From NCBI GenBank assembly GCA_021201135.1, contig JAJQGT010000006.1, positions 62,001 to 126,000 of the forward strand: a stretch of DNA of 64,000 bases, in the 5' to 3' direction. The translations under genes were made by a program, and so were the position numbers. Of the stretch, positions 1 through 11,808 are shown piece by piece. Position 1 is the stretch's first letter. Each line of letters opens with the position of its first letter. The notes beneath the pieces are model-generated. The model had not been told where the DNA came from and searched no databases. It saw nothing but the letters and a program-made list of their open reading frames with translations. This stretch comes from Oscillospiraceae bacterium. Its GTDB lineage: Bacteria; Bacillota; Clostridia; Oscillospirales; Ruminococcaceae.

Positions 1-941
1 ACGAAAAACCTGTTGTAATTCTTTCTGCAGATGATGACGGCTTTGCCGTAGGTTCGGCAAGAAGCATCCAAGGCTTCAATATTTTCAAGTGCTTCGATGC
101 CTGCAAAGAAATATTAGTCAAGTACGGCGGTCACGAATGTGCCGGAGGCTTGACGGTCAAAGAATCCGATATCCCGAAGCTCAAAGAGATGATTCTTGAG
201 TATGCAAAAGAGAATTTCCCCGTGATGCCGAGGTTCACTCTCACGGCTGACAAGCTTCTCAGAGGTGTGGATATAACAGAGCAGAATATCACTGACCTTG
301 GGAGAATCGAGCCTTACGGTGCCGGAAATCCCGAGCCGCTGTTTGCGCTTTCCGGCGCGGCGGTTCTCAGGGTGGTTCCTCTCAAGAACGGCGAGCATAC
401 CAAGCTTGAAGTGTCTTATGACGGTGTTCATCTCAGTTGCCTTATGTTCAGGAGGAAGACAGCTTCCGTCGGCATTAAAGCCGGCGATAAAGTAGACCTG
501 ATGGGCACGCTTTCTATAAATGAATATAATGGCAAAAAGAGCTTTACGCTTACGGTGACGGATTACCGCCTCCACGGAATCAGACAAGAGAGCTATTTTG
601 CGGCATACGATGCCTATGAGAGCTTCCGTCGGGGTGAGGAATTGCCTCCAGAAATCCTGAAAAAGGGCAGACCCGCCCGTGAAGAGCTTGTAGCGATATA
701 CAAATATGCTTTCAACCTTGCGGCACCGTTCACGGTTACGAACCTGTCTGCCCGCCTCGGAATAAACTGCTTTAAGCTATCAGTGGCTGTCGATGCCTTC
801 TGCGACACGGGGCTTTGCAGAGCCGCTGAAAACGGCTACATAGAAATGACTTCACCCAAAACAAGGGTTGACATAGAAAGCTCCGGGACGCTTCATCGTC
901 TTGACAGCTTGATTAAAGAATATGAAATTGCACAAGAATAA
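1..941 (+). CDS. recJ: Single-stranded-DNA exonuclease RecJ, C-terminal part
   Basis: RecJ is a 5'-3' single-strand DNA exonuclease of recombination and mismatch repair. The reading frame is open from the window edge (frame of base 3), so the start lies outside; the Met at 150 is internal. The segment GGHECAGGLTV (about bases 123-155) is the DHHA1 motif that closes the catalytic core. An OB-like region (YGAGNPEPLF onward) and a C-terminal helical extension follow. The DHH domain is not in the window. The stop is 16 bases before the rel start, so the two are probably co-transcribed. In many Firmicutes apt lies between recJ and rel; it is absent here. The RecJ family call is firm. Confidence 0.9.
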   Translation, partial: EKPVVILSADDDGFAVGSARSIQGFNIFKCFDACKEILVKYGGHECAGGLTVKESDIPKLKEMILEYAKENFPVMPRFTLTADKLLRGVDITEQNITDLGRIEPYGAGNPEPLFALSGAAVLRVVPLKNGEHTKLEVSYDGVHLSCLMFRRKTASVGIKAGDKVDLMGTLSINEYNGKKSFTLTVTDYRLHGIRQESYFAAYDAYESFRRGEELPPEILKKGRPAREELVAIYKYAFNLAAPFTVTNLSARLGINCFKLSVAVDAFCDTGLCRAAENGYIEMTSPKTRVDIESSGTLHRLDSLIKEYEIAQE

Positions 942-957
942 GTGAGGAGGGAACATT

Positions 958-3171
958 GTGACAGAAGCAGATAAAGAAAGAATCGTAAATGAAGCCTATA
1001 ATGATTTTGTCGAGTCGATGGTTGCTCTCGACAAGAACTACAACATCGAAAAGATTGAACAGGCTTATCAGCTTGCCCGTGAAAAGCATGAAGGGCAATT
1101 ACGCGAATCGGGCGAGCCATACATCATCCACCCGATAGCAGTTGCCAAGATTCTGGTTGAGCTCGGCATGGACGCCGACACCATCTGTGCGGCTCTTCTT
1201 CATGATGTTATCGAGGATACCGGAACATCCTATAACGAGCTTAAAAAGCTTTTCGGCGAGGATGTTGCAAATCTTGTTGACGGCGTTACCAAGTTGAATC
1301 AGGTTGCACTCTACTCCAAAGAAGAACAACAGGCTGAGAATATCCGCAAAATGCTTCTTTCGATGTCGAAGGACATAAGAGTTATAATTATCAAGCTCGC
1401 CGACAGGCTTCACAACATGAGGACTCTCGGTTATCGTAGTGAGGAAAAGAGAAGAAGCGTATCGCTAGAAACCATGAACATATTCGTTCCTCTTGCTAAC
1501 CGCTTGGGAATCAGACAGATGAAGGAAGAGCTCGAGGACCTGGCGTTTTCATATCTTGACCCGTTCGCTTATAACGAGATAGAACAGCTTCTGGAAAAAT
1601 CCAAGCCGGAGCGTGAAGCCTTTATCGAGCAGATAAAGAAGCGCCTCGCAAAGCGACTCGAGCAGGATTTCAACCCTCTTCCGACCATCGAAGGTCGTGT
1701 AAAGAGTGCCTACGGAATTTACAAGAAGGTCTATGAACAAGGAAAGCTCTTTGATGAGATTTATGACAAGTATGCAGTTCGTGTAATCGTCAATACCGTA
1801 ACGGAATGTTATTACGTCCTTGGCGTGGTTCACGATATGTTCTCGCCGATTCCGAACAGGTTCAAGGATTATATTTCCACTCCGAAGGCAAATATGTATC
1901 AGAGCCTTCATACAACTGTTATGGGCAGGGAAGGCATACCCTTTGAGGTTCAAATAAGAACCTATGAAATGCACCATACCGCCGAGTACGGAATCGCCGC
2001 CCACTGGAAGTATAAGGAGGGCGTGAAGGGCAAATACAAGTATGATGGTCGCCTTAATTGGGTTCGTCAGATCCTTGACAGTCAGCAGGAATCGAACGAT
2101 GTTGAGGATATAGTAAGAGCTATCAAGGACGATCTGGCTCCCGAAGATGTATTTGCCATGACTCCGAAGGGCGATGTTATCTCTCTTCCTCTCGGTGCCA
2201 CTGTTATCGACTTCGCCTATGCGATTCATACACAGGTCGGACACAGGATGACCGGTGCAAAGGTTGACAAAAAGCTCGTTCCGCTCGACTATCAGATAAA
2301 AACCGGCGAGATTATCGAAATCATCACCACAAAAGACCCGAATCACGGTCCCAACAGAGCATGGCTTAATATCTGCCAGACAAACGAAGCCAAGTCCAAG
2401 ATTCGCTCTTGGTTCAAAAAAGAGCGCAGGGACGAGAATATAGCCGAGGGCAAGCAGGAGCTCGAGCGCGAGTTCAAGCGTAATCTTATCAGGGTTCCCG
2501 AAGACGAGCTTGAAGATTTTCTGTCTCTCGATATGAAACGCCACAACTGCGAAACCCTTGACGACTTCTATGCCGCAATCGGCTATGGCGGTGTTACGCT
2601 CTCTAAGATAATTCCAAGGCTCAAGGACGAATACACAAAGAAGTATATTCAGACCGCAAATCAAACTGAAAGTCAGTTTGCAACCGAGCAGTTTTCTACG
2701 AGAAAGAAGCCGAGTTCCGGAATTATTGTCGACGGAATGGATAACTGTGTCGTCAAGCTCTCACAGTGTTGCTCGCCTCTCCCGGGAGATGATATCATCG
2801 GATTCGTTACCCGTGGTCATGGCGTTTCCGTTCATAAATGCGACTGCATAAACTATCTTTCTCAGAAGGATAACGAGCCCGAGCGTTGGATTCCTGTCCA
2901 CTGGGCGGGCAAGGACGAGACCACAAGCAATTACTATAAGGTTGTTCTTGATGTAATCGGCTATGACAGAATCGGTATCCTTGCGGATATAATGTCGTGC
3001 TTACAGGAAACCAGAACTATGACCTATGAATCAACCGCAAGAGTCCTCAAAAACGGCAATGCAAGCATCATGCTCACCATAAGCGTTGCGGGAACGGCGG
3101 AGCTTCAGAACGTCATAACAAGGCTCAAGAAGGTCGAGGGCGTATTCTCTGTCGAAAGAAGCTCAAAGTAG
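958..3171 (+). CDS. rel: Bifunctional (p)ppGpp synthetase/hydrolase, Rel family
   Basis: This 737-residue protein makes and degrades the alarmone (p)ppGpp. The domains are in the usual long-RSH order. An HD hydrolase domain comes first (HDVIEDT near residue 83). The synthetase domain follows, with RVKSAYGIYKK, NRFKDYISTPK and a VQIRTYEMH segment. A TGS domain (about residues 395-455), a Cys-rich zinc-finger region (CCSPLPGDD with CDC) and a C-terminal ACT domain complete it. Both catalytic motifs look intact, so it should be bifunctional, as in single-RSH Firmicutes. The start is GTG, chosen because GAGGAGGG lies 8 bases upstream. It follows recJ and precedes an MBL hydrolase by 7 bases, indicating one operon. 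Confidence 0.95.
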   Translation: MTEADKERIVNEAYNDFVESMVALDKNYNIEKIEQAYQLAREKHEGQLRESGEPYIIHPIAVAKILVELGMDADTICAALLHDVIEDTGTSYNELKKLFGEDVANLVDGVTKLNQVALYSKEEQQAENIRKMLLSMSKDIRVIIIKLADRLHNMRTLGYRSEEKRRSVSLETMNIFVPLANRLGIRQMKEELEDLAFSYLDPFAYNEIEQLLEKSKPEREAFIEQIKKRLAKRLEQDFNPLPTIEGRVKSAYGIYKKVYEQGKLFDEIYDKYAVRVIVNTVTECYYVLGVVHDMFSPIPNRFKDYISTPKANMYQSLHTTVMGREGIPFEVQIRTYEMHHTAEYGIAAHWKYKEGVKGKYKYDGRLNWVRQILDSQQESNDVEDIVRAIKDDLAPEDVFAMTPKGDVISLPLGATVIDFAYAIHTQVGHRMTGAKVDKKLVPLDYQIKTGEIIEIITTKDPNHGPNRAWLNICQTNEAKSKIRSWFKKERRDENIAEGKQELEREFKRNLIRVPEDELEDFLSLDMKRHNCETLDDFYAAIGYGGVTLSKIIPRLKDEYTKKYIQTANQTESQFATEQFSTRKKPSSGIIVDGMDNCVVKLSQCCSPLPGDDIIGFVTRGHGVSVHKCDCINYLSQKDNEPERWIPVHWAGKDETTSNYYKVVLDVIGYDRIGILADIMSCLQETRTMTYESTARVLKNGNASIMLTISVAGTAELQNVITRLKKVEGVFSVERSSK

Positions 3172-3178
3172 GTGTATT

Positions 3179-3805
3179 ATGCAGATTACAACCATTCCCA
3201 ATATGGGAGATTTCGCAACCAATGCGTATATCGTCAGCTCCGGCAATACTGCCGTCCTGATTGATGCGCCTTGTGATGCCGAAAGAATTATAGATAAGCT
3301 GGGAGATTTGAATCTTGAAGCCGTACTTCTGACGCATGGTCACGTCGACCATATTTCTGCGGCAGGTGAGCTCAAAGAGAAAACCGGTTGCAAGGTAATG
3401 ATTTCTCATGAGGATGAGCCGATGCTCCGAAGCTCTAAGCTTTGCCGTGCAGACTATTTCTCCGTTCCGTTCTATCCCTGCGAGGGTGCAGAGTGCTTCT
3501 CCGATGGCGATGAGCTCAAATTCGGCGATATGACTTTCAAGGTCGTATCTACCAAAGGTCACACCGCCGGCTCGGTTTCTTTCATAATCGACGATATAAT
3601 CTTCTCCGGAGATACGCTATTTGCCGGAAGCATTGGCAGAGTTGACATCGGCGGAAGCACCTTCGGAGATATAATATCTTCGATTGATAAGCTCTACAAG
3701 CTTGCGGACGGTAAAAATATGCTGGTTCTTTCTGGACACGGACCGGAAACGGATTTATATTCCGAGCTTCTGGAAAATCCGTACTTGGGTGCGCTCAGAG
3801 GTTGA
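3179..3805 (+). CDS. MBL-fold metallo-hydrolase, glyoxalase II-like
   Basis: This 208-residue cytosolic enzyme belongs to the metallo-beta-lactamase fold. THGHVDH (about residues 57-63) is the HxHxDH metal site. The later motif GHTAGS (about residue 125), the FSGDTLF loop and the terminal SGHGPET supply the remaining His/Asp ligands. The size and compactness match YcbL-type small glyoxalase II-like hydrolases, which cleave thioesters such as S-lactoylglutathione. The true substrate in a clostridium is unknown. The gene starts 7 bases after the rel stop and ends 6 bases before hemZ, so it sits inside a tight operon. The fold is certain, the substrate is not. Confidence 0.85.
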   Translation: MQITTIPNMGDFATNAYIVSSGNTAVLIDAPCDAERIIDKLGDLNLEAVLLTHGHVDHISAAGELKEKTGCKVMISHEDEPMLRSSKLCRADYFSVPFYPCEGAECFSDGDELKFGDMTFKVVSTKGHTAGSVSFIIDDIIFSGDTLFAGSIGRVDIGGSTFGDIISSIDKLYKLADGKNMLVLSGHGPETDLYSELLENPYLGALRG

Positions 3806-3811
3806 TTTTTG

Positions 3812-5287
3812 ATGTTTACACTTGTATTTTCGGGAAACGATTTTAAGTATGAGCTCGAGGCTGTCTCGAAGCTCTTTTTCCCTGCGCAAAGCTTCGGCTT
3901 TATATTTTTGGATACGGAAGAGAATGCCGAACCCCCGAACGATAACTTTGCGTTGATAGAAAGAATCGGCGAACTTCTCAAAGTCGCCGTTACGCTAGAT
4001 GGAAAAGTGGCTTCCGAAAGCCAGACACTTTCTTCTGACATCGAGAATTATGACGATGAGTGCGAGTTTCAGCTCGGGAAGCTTCTCTTTTTATGCTTGA
4101 GAGCGCTTACCGGTATATCGCCGGAGTGGGGAATACTGACCGGCGTCCGTCCCGTCAAGCTTATAAATAAGCTCCGTGCAAAAGGCTTCGACTTTGATGA
4201 AGCCTCTGCATATCTTGCCGACAGGTATCTCATGATTGATGAGAAGATAAATATCGGTTGGAAGACAGCCGAAAATCAGGATACAGTAATTTCTGCCATG
4301 CCAAAGCGTTCGTTCAGTCTTTATGTCGACATTCCGTTCTGCCCGACAAGGTGTACATATTGTTCATTCATCTCTCAGACAGTCGGAAGCTTCAGAAAGC
4401 TGATGCCGGAATACGTCGAAAAGCTCTGCAAAGAGATAGCGTATACAGGAGAGCTTGTAAAGAATAAAGGCTTGATACTTGATACGGTCTATTTCGGTGG
4501 CGGGACACCCACTTCCATAGAAGCAAAAGATTTAGACAGGATAATGAAGCGAATTGCTTTATCGTTTGATCTGTCACATGTTCGTGAATATACTGTTGAA
4601 GCAGGCAGACCCGATACGATAACATCCGAAAAGCTTGACGTAATCAAGCTTAACGGTGGTGACAGAGTCAGCATCAATCCGCAGACCTTCAATGAAGAAG
4701 TCCTGAAATCCATCGGCAGAAGCCACACCGTCAGTGAGTTTCTTTCAAGCTATGAGCTTGCAAAATCGAAAGGCTTCAAGGCAATTAACGTTGACTTGAT
4801 TGCGGGGCTTCCCAATGACAAGCTTGAAAGCTTTACAAAATCAGTTGACGGAGTGATGGCACTTGATCCCGAAAATATAACCGTTCACGCCCTTTCAATC
4901 AAGCGTGCATCGGAGCTTATGGCAAGACGAAGCCTCGGCGACGGTGAGCTTTGTGAGAAGATGATAAAGTATTCCACCGATAAACTCATGAGTGCCGGCT
5001 ACAGCCCTTATTATCTCTATCGCCAGAAGAATCAGCTCGGTAATCAGGAAAATATCGGCTGGACTCTTGACGGTTATGCCGGAATCTATAACATCAACAT
5101 CATGGAAGAAGTGCAGACAATTCTGTCCGTCGGTGCAGGAGGAACAACGAAGCTTGTTTTGTCACAGGGTGACGGCGATCGTCTCAACCGTTTCTTCAAT
5201 CCGAAATATCCGCTTGAATACATCAAGCACTTCGACACGGTTCTTTCAAGAAAAGAAGAAGCCGGCAAGCTTTTTGATTTAATCTGA
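3812..5287 (+). CDS. hemZ: Coproporphyrinogen III oxidase-like radical SAM protein HemZ
   Basis: This 491-residue protein is a radical-SAM relative of oxygen-independent coproporphyrinogen III oxidase. It has the HemZ layout: an N-terminal extension of about 165 residues, then the radical SAM core with CPTRCTYCSF (CxxxCxxC cluster site), the GGGTPT SAM-binding motif, and a HemN-like C-terminal part. ATG at 3812 is preferred over the in-frame TTG at 3809, with AGAGG at 3796-3800 as ribosome site. In the rel-MBL-hemZ order it resembles clostridial loci. No other heme gene is nearby, so a role in porphyrin oxidation is by family only; HemW-like heme handling is an alternative. Confidence 0.85.
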   Translation: MFTLVFSGNDFKYELEAVSKLFFPAQSFGFIFLDTEENAEPPNDNFALIERIGELLKVAVTLDGKVASESQTLSSDIENYDDECEFQLGKLLFLCLRALTGISPEWGILTGVRPVKLINKLRAKGFDFDEASAYLADRYLMIDEKINIGWKTAENQDTVISAMPKRSFSLYVDIPFCPTRCTYCSFISQTVGSFRKLMPEYVEKLCKEIAYTGELVKNKGLILDTVYFGGGTPTSIEAKDLDRIMKRIALSFDLSHVREYTVEAGRPDTITSEKLDVIKLNGGDRVSINPQTFNEEVLKSIGRSHTVSEFLSSYELAKSKGFKAINVDLIAGLPNDKLESFTKSVDGVMALDPENITVHALSIKRASELMARRSLGDGELCEKMIKYSTDKLMSAGYSPYYLYRQKNQLGNQENIGWTLDGYAGIYNINIMEEVQTILSVGAGGTTKLVLSQGDGDRLNRFFNPKYPLEYIKHFDTVLSRKEEAGKLFDLI

Positions 5288-5295
5288 GGTGGAAT

Positions 5296-6132
5296 ATGCC
5301 AATACTTTGTTCTACAGGCGCTCTGATAGGGCGACCCAATAACAGGGATTACACACTTCTTGAAGAGCTCGCACCGAAGCTGAATTGCGACGGCTTCGAG
5401 CTTATGATATATCCCGACTGGTATCCGATTACTGACAAGCTGATTGACTTTACAAATGATATCGGCATTAATATTCCCGTAATCCATTGTGAGAAGCATA
5501 TTGGCGAGTTGTTGAGCAGTGGTACTGATGAAGATCTGAAATCGGCAATGCACGACTTCAAACTGAATTGCGAAATCGCAAAAGGGGTGGGAGCGAAAAA
5601 GCTCGTCCTGCATTTATGGAACGGCTTGGTTTCGGATAGCCGTATTGAAAACAATATCGCCGGTTACAAATACCTGCGTGAAATTTCCGATAAATATGGG
5701 CTTTTGCTTCTTGTCGAGAATGTCGTCTGCAATGTCAGCGACCCGATGAGCAATCTGCATGAACTCTACAGGAAATATCCTGATGCAGGTTTTGTCTTCG
5801 ATACCAAGATGGCAGCTTTTCACTGTCAGGAAGAGCTTTTGTATGATGATGGTAACTCATGGCTTCAGGATAATATCAGGCACTATCATGTCAATGACTA
5901 CGGCGGAGGATATAAGGACTGGAACAATCTCAAAGTGCTTCCAATCGGCGAAGGTCGTGTGGATTTCGATAAGTTCTTCGATTATATCAGAAGTAAAAAA
6001 CAGCAGGACTTCACATTCACCGTCGAATCGACAGCTTTTGATAAAACCGGTGTTGTACATATCGATATTCTGAACAAGCGCTTTGACAGAATCGGAAATT
6101 ATCTCTCAGAAGGAAGCAGTTGCGATGCTTGA
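5296..6132 (+). CDS. Sugar phosphate isomerase/epimerase family TIM barrel
   Basis: A 278-residue protein of the xylose-isomerase-like TIM-barrel superfamily (AP endonuclease 2 family). The pattern of barrel strands and acidic/His metal ligands supports this: LLLLVENVVC, FVFDTKMAAFH and YHVNDYGGG, followed by GEGRVDF near the C-terminus and a terminal FTVES. Such proteins isomerise or epimerise sugars or act as endonuclease IV homologues; this one lacks enough signature to choose. It follows hemZ by 8 bases (GAGGTGG ribosome site) and overlaps the following methyltransferase by 8 bases (ATGCTTGA), so it is translationally coupled. No sugar gene adjoins it. Confidence 0.7.
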   Translation: MPILCSTGALIGRPNNRDYTLLEELAPKLNCDGFELMIYPDWYPITDKLIDFTNDIGINIPVIHCEKHIGELLSSGTDEDLKSAMHDFKLNCEIAKGVGAKKLVLHLWNGLVSDSRIENNIAGYKYLREISDKYGLLLLVENVVCNVSDPMSNLHELYRKYPDAGFVFDTKMAAFHCQEELLYDDGNSWLQDNIRHYHVNDYGGGYKDWNNLKVLPIGEGRVDFDKFFDYIRSKKQQDFTFTVESTAFDKTGVVHIDILNKRFDRIGNYLSEGSSCDA

Positions 6133-7477
6133 TAAGAACGATATAATAGAACTGAATATCGACGCTCTCAGCTCAGACGGTTCCGGAATCGGAAGACATG
6201 ACGGCATGGCAATTTTCGTCCCCGATACTGCAATAGGCGACAAGCTTTTAGTAGGAGTTCTGAAAGTCAACAAGACCTATGCCTATGCTAAAATAGAGAA
6301 GCTTCTGGAGGCTTCCAAAGACAGAGTGGGTTCCGATTGCAATGTCCGTACCTGTGGCGGTTGCGTATACCGCCATATTTCATATGAAGCCGAACTTTGT
6401 GCAAAAGAGCAGTCTGTAAGGGATGCCTTCAAACGCATCGGAGGCTTCGATCTTGAGCCCGAGACGATAGTAGGAAGCCCCGAGGTCAACAGATATCGCA
6501 ATAAGGTTCAGCTTCCGGTGTCAATGGCGGATGGGAAAGCGTTTTGTGGATTCTTTTCGCCGAGGTCTCATCGGGTTGTGCCGGTTTCCGATTGCCTTTT
6601 ACAACCGGAAATCTTCACCGAAATCTGTAGTGCGATTATAGATTATGTCAACCAAAGTAATATTTCTGTCTATGATGAAAAAACGGGTAGGGGACTTCTG
6701 CGTCACATTTATCTCCGCAGAGGGTTCCATACCGGCGAAATAATGCTGAGTCTTGTATGTACGAAAGAGACCAAGCTTTTTGACAGGCTTGTTGAAGTGC
6801 TGTCTGAGCGCTTTCCCGAAATCAAAACCGTTCTTCTCAATATCAACTCTGCAAATACAAACGTGATTCTCGGCAATAGGGACATATGCCTTTACGGCTC
6901 CGGAACAATTCGGGACACAATGTGTGGCGTGACGGTCGAGATTTCACCTCATTCATTCTATCAGGTCAACACCGAAGCCGCAGAAAAAGTCTATAATACG
7001 GCAAAAGAGTTTTTGAATCTTGATGGGAGCGAGACGCTTCTTGATTTATATTGCGGAATTGGCACAGTTGGGCTTTCGATGGCACAAAACATCAGAAGGC
7101 TTATAGGCGTAGAGATCGTCCCTGCGGCAATCAAAAATGCCGAGCGAAATGCCGAGATGAATGGTATTACAAACGCCGAGTTCTTCACCGGAGATGCCGG
7201 AACAGTCGCCGAAAAGCTGAGCAGTGAAGGCATAAAGCCGGATGTCGTCATTGTTGACCCGCCAAGAAGAGGCTGTGACACAGAAACGCTTAGCGCCATC
7301 GCTGAAATGCCCCCGAAGAAGCTCGTTTATATTTCCTGCAACCCCGCCACCTGCGCCCGGGATTTGAATATCTTAGCCAAATCGGGTTATGAATTAGTGA
7401 GATACAAGCCGTTCGACATGTTTCCGAGGACGGCTCACGTCGAGTGTGTATCATTGATGTCAAGGGTAAATGAATAA
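6125..7477 (+). CDS. rlmD: 23S rRNA (uracil-5-)-methyltransferase, RlmD/TrmA family
   Basis: A 450-residue SAM-dependent methyltransferase that makes 5-methyluridine in RNA. It has an N-terminal TRAM domain (about residues 5-60), then an iron-sulfur type Cys set (CNVRTCGGC, with an upstream Asp/Cys). The Rossmann core follows, with DLYCGIGTVGL, the DPPRRGC motif, and the catalytic-Cys segment YISCNPATCARDL. An in-frame ATG exists at 6083, but 6125 is better: it is preceded by AAGGAAG and makes the 8-base overlap with the upstream stop. Clostridial members are annotated RlmD or RlmCD; whether it modifies U747, U1939 or both is not visible. A strong terminator follows directly. Confidence 0.88.
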   Translation: MLDKNDIIELNIDALSSDGSGIGRHDGMAIFVPDTAIGDKLLVGVLKVNKTYAYAKIEKLLEASKDRVGSDCNVRTCGGCVYRHISYEAELCAKEQSVRDAFKRIGGFDLEPETIVGSPEVNRYRNKVQLPVSMADGKAFCGFFSPRSHRVVPVSDCLLQPEIFTEICSAIIDYVNQSNISVYDEKTGRGLLRHIYLRRGFHTGEIMLSLVCTKETKLFDRLVEVLSERFPEIKTVLLNINSANTNVILGNRDICLYGSGTIRDTMCGVTVEISPHSFYQVNTEAAEKVYNTAKEFLNLDGSETLLDLYCGIGTVGLSMAQNIRRLIGVEIVPAAIKNAERNAEMNGITNAEFFTGDAGTVAEKLSSEGIKPDVVIVDPPRRGCDTETLSAIAEMPPKKLVYISCNPATCARDLNILAKSGYELVRYKPFDMFPRTAHVECVSLMSRVNE

Positions 7478-7485
7478 AAAGAAAT

Positions 7486-7520
7486 CGGTCCGAGAACTTA
7501 ATCTCGGACCGGTTTATTTT

Positions 7521-7522
<2 letters not shown>
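7486..7522. terminator. Bidirectional rho-independent terminator
   Basis: A 10-bp perfect stem (7486-7495 with 7502-7511, 6-base loop) is followed on the plus strand by a T-rich tract. It is preceded by an A-rich tract that gives U residues on the minus strand. It separates the convergent methyltransferase and beta-galactosidase genes and can serve both. Confidence 0.85.
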
Positions 7523-10514
<2,992 letters not shown>

Positions 10515-10517
10515 TTA

Positions 10518-11234
10518 TTACGGATGCTCTCTTATGCTGACGACTTCCCATACTCCGTCTTCGTTCTTTTCCACCTTCCAGAGAGCTTCGCACCTTGAAC
10601 TGGCACAAACGGTGTCTCCATTCGAGTCAATCGCTTCTTCGGAATAGTAGACCCATATATAGCCTTCGGTGTCCCCTAAGTGAGCGCTCCAAAGCTGAAG
10701 CGAATAGTTCACATATGACGCTGAGCGTTCGCTTGGTGTAGCATATCTTGAGAGAACTCCATATAGTTCGTCACACTCAGCGTCTGTATGCTTACAGTCC
10801 TGGAATGCCGCATCAGCCTGTCTGAGAACCGACTGAGCCTCTATTCTGTCAGAAAGACTTCCTATAGAAACGAGCATTGCGACTTCGTCGCTGTTATAGT
10901 AGGATAATGTACCGGCGACCATCAAAAGCCTGTAAACCGGGAACTGATAAATCAGTATGCAGACGATGAGAATACAGGCGACAATGACAGTTACGGCTGT
11001 CCACTTTTTCTTGCGAATCTTCTTTTTCATGCCCGTTATCACTTCGGCATCGTCGGTTCTTTCGGTAAGAGAGGTTTCATCAATTTTCTTCTCAGCTTTC
11101 AATTTCTCAAGTTCAGAAGAACAATCGGGGCAATTCTTAAGATGCTCTTCGACAAACTCAGCCGTCTCTTTATTTACCATATTCTCATAGTAAAGCGGCA
11201 GAAGGTCCCTTACTATACTGCACTCGTTATTCAT
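10518..11234 (-). CDS. ZAS-type transmembrane anti-sigma factor
   Basis: A 238-residue membrane protein. The cytosolic N-terminus holds a zf-HC2 anti-sigma domain with the Hx3Cx2C zinc signature (HLKNCPDC near residues 32-39). A Lys-rich linker and one membrane helix (about residues 83-105) follow. The extracellular part of about 130 residues is not recognised; it has Cys residues but no carbohydrate-binding signature. It overlaps the ECF sigma gene by 8 bases, the usual arrangement for a sigma factor and its inhibitor. ATG at 11234 is preferred over GTG at 11237 from spacing to GGAGGA. It presumably releases the sigma factor on an outside signal, which cannot be read here. Confidence 0.8.
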   Translation of the reverse strand: MNNECSIVRDLLPLYYENMVNKETAEFVEEHLKNCPDCSSELEKLKAEKKIDETSLTERTDDAEVITGMKKKIRKKKWTAVTVIVACILIVCILIYQFPVYRLLMVAGTLSYYNSDEVAMLVSIGSLSDRIEAQSVLRQADAAFQDCKHTDAECDELYGVLSRYATPSERSASYVNYSLQLWSAHLGDTEGYIWVYYSEEAIDSNGDTVCASSRCEALWKVEKNEDGVWEVVSIREHP

Positions 11235-11724
11235 CACTTTGTTCCTCCATTCGAAGCTGTATTATTTTTCTCGCACGGTAGTAGGTGACACAAGCCCAGT
11301 TGTCGGTTTTGCCGTAGAGTTCGCCTATTTCCTTAAAGGAAAGCTCTCCGAACACTCTCCACATGAAAACTTCCTTGTATGGCTCTGCCATGTCGTGCAG
11401 GGCTTTTCTTACTCTCAGGAAATCTTCCTTGCGGCTTGCCAGCTCCTCGGGTGAAGCATCTGGGTCGACTATTTCGGGGAAATCTATATCATCAATGCTC
11501 TCAGTCTTTCTTGACTTTTTCAGATACGAATAATAAGAATTCTTCGCAATCTGACAGAGCCAGACTCGGATGTCGCATTCGCCACGGAACTTTCCGATAG
11601 ATTTCATCGCTTTGAAGAAGGTATCGCTTGTGATTTCCTCGGCAATATGCTCGTTTCCCGAAAGCCTCCGAATGTAGTTGTAAACCGATTTGAAATAGGT
11701 CTTGTAAATCTCCTCAAACTCCAT
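11227..11724 (-). CDS. ECF RNA polymerase sigma factor
   Basis: A 165-residue sigma-70 family protein of ECF type. Region 2 is seen in YKTYFKSVYNYIRRLSGN through WLCQIAKNSYYSYLKK. Region 4 follows after a short acidic linker (SFKEIGELYGKTDNWACVTYYRARK, helix-turn-helix). Region 3 is missing, as in all ECFs. The start has a GGTGGTGG ribosome site. It lies 84 bases downstream of the GH44 gene, overlaps its anti-sigma gene and is followed by lacZ, all on the minus strand. Its target promoters are unknown. Confidence 0.88.
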   Translation of the reverse strand: MEFEEIYKTYFKSVYNYIRRLSGNEHIAEEITSDTFFKAMKSIGKFRGECDIRVWLCQIAKNSYYSYLKKSRKTESIDDIDFPEIVDPDASPEELASRKEDFLRVRKALHDMAEPYKEVFMWRVFGELSFKEIGELYGKTDNWACVTYYRARKIIQLRMEEQSDE

Positions 11725-11808
11725 TTGCTCGCCACCACCTTACTTATAAGACTTCATGGAGGAAGAAATCTTACAAGTATTCTGCGAAAAAAATTTGAGG
11801 GAATCTGT

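Noticed and set aside
1549..2664. A 371-codon open frame antisense to rel
   Set aside because: It is a shadow of the rel codon pattern: no ribosome site, no family match, and it ignores gene boundaries.
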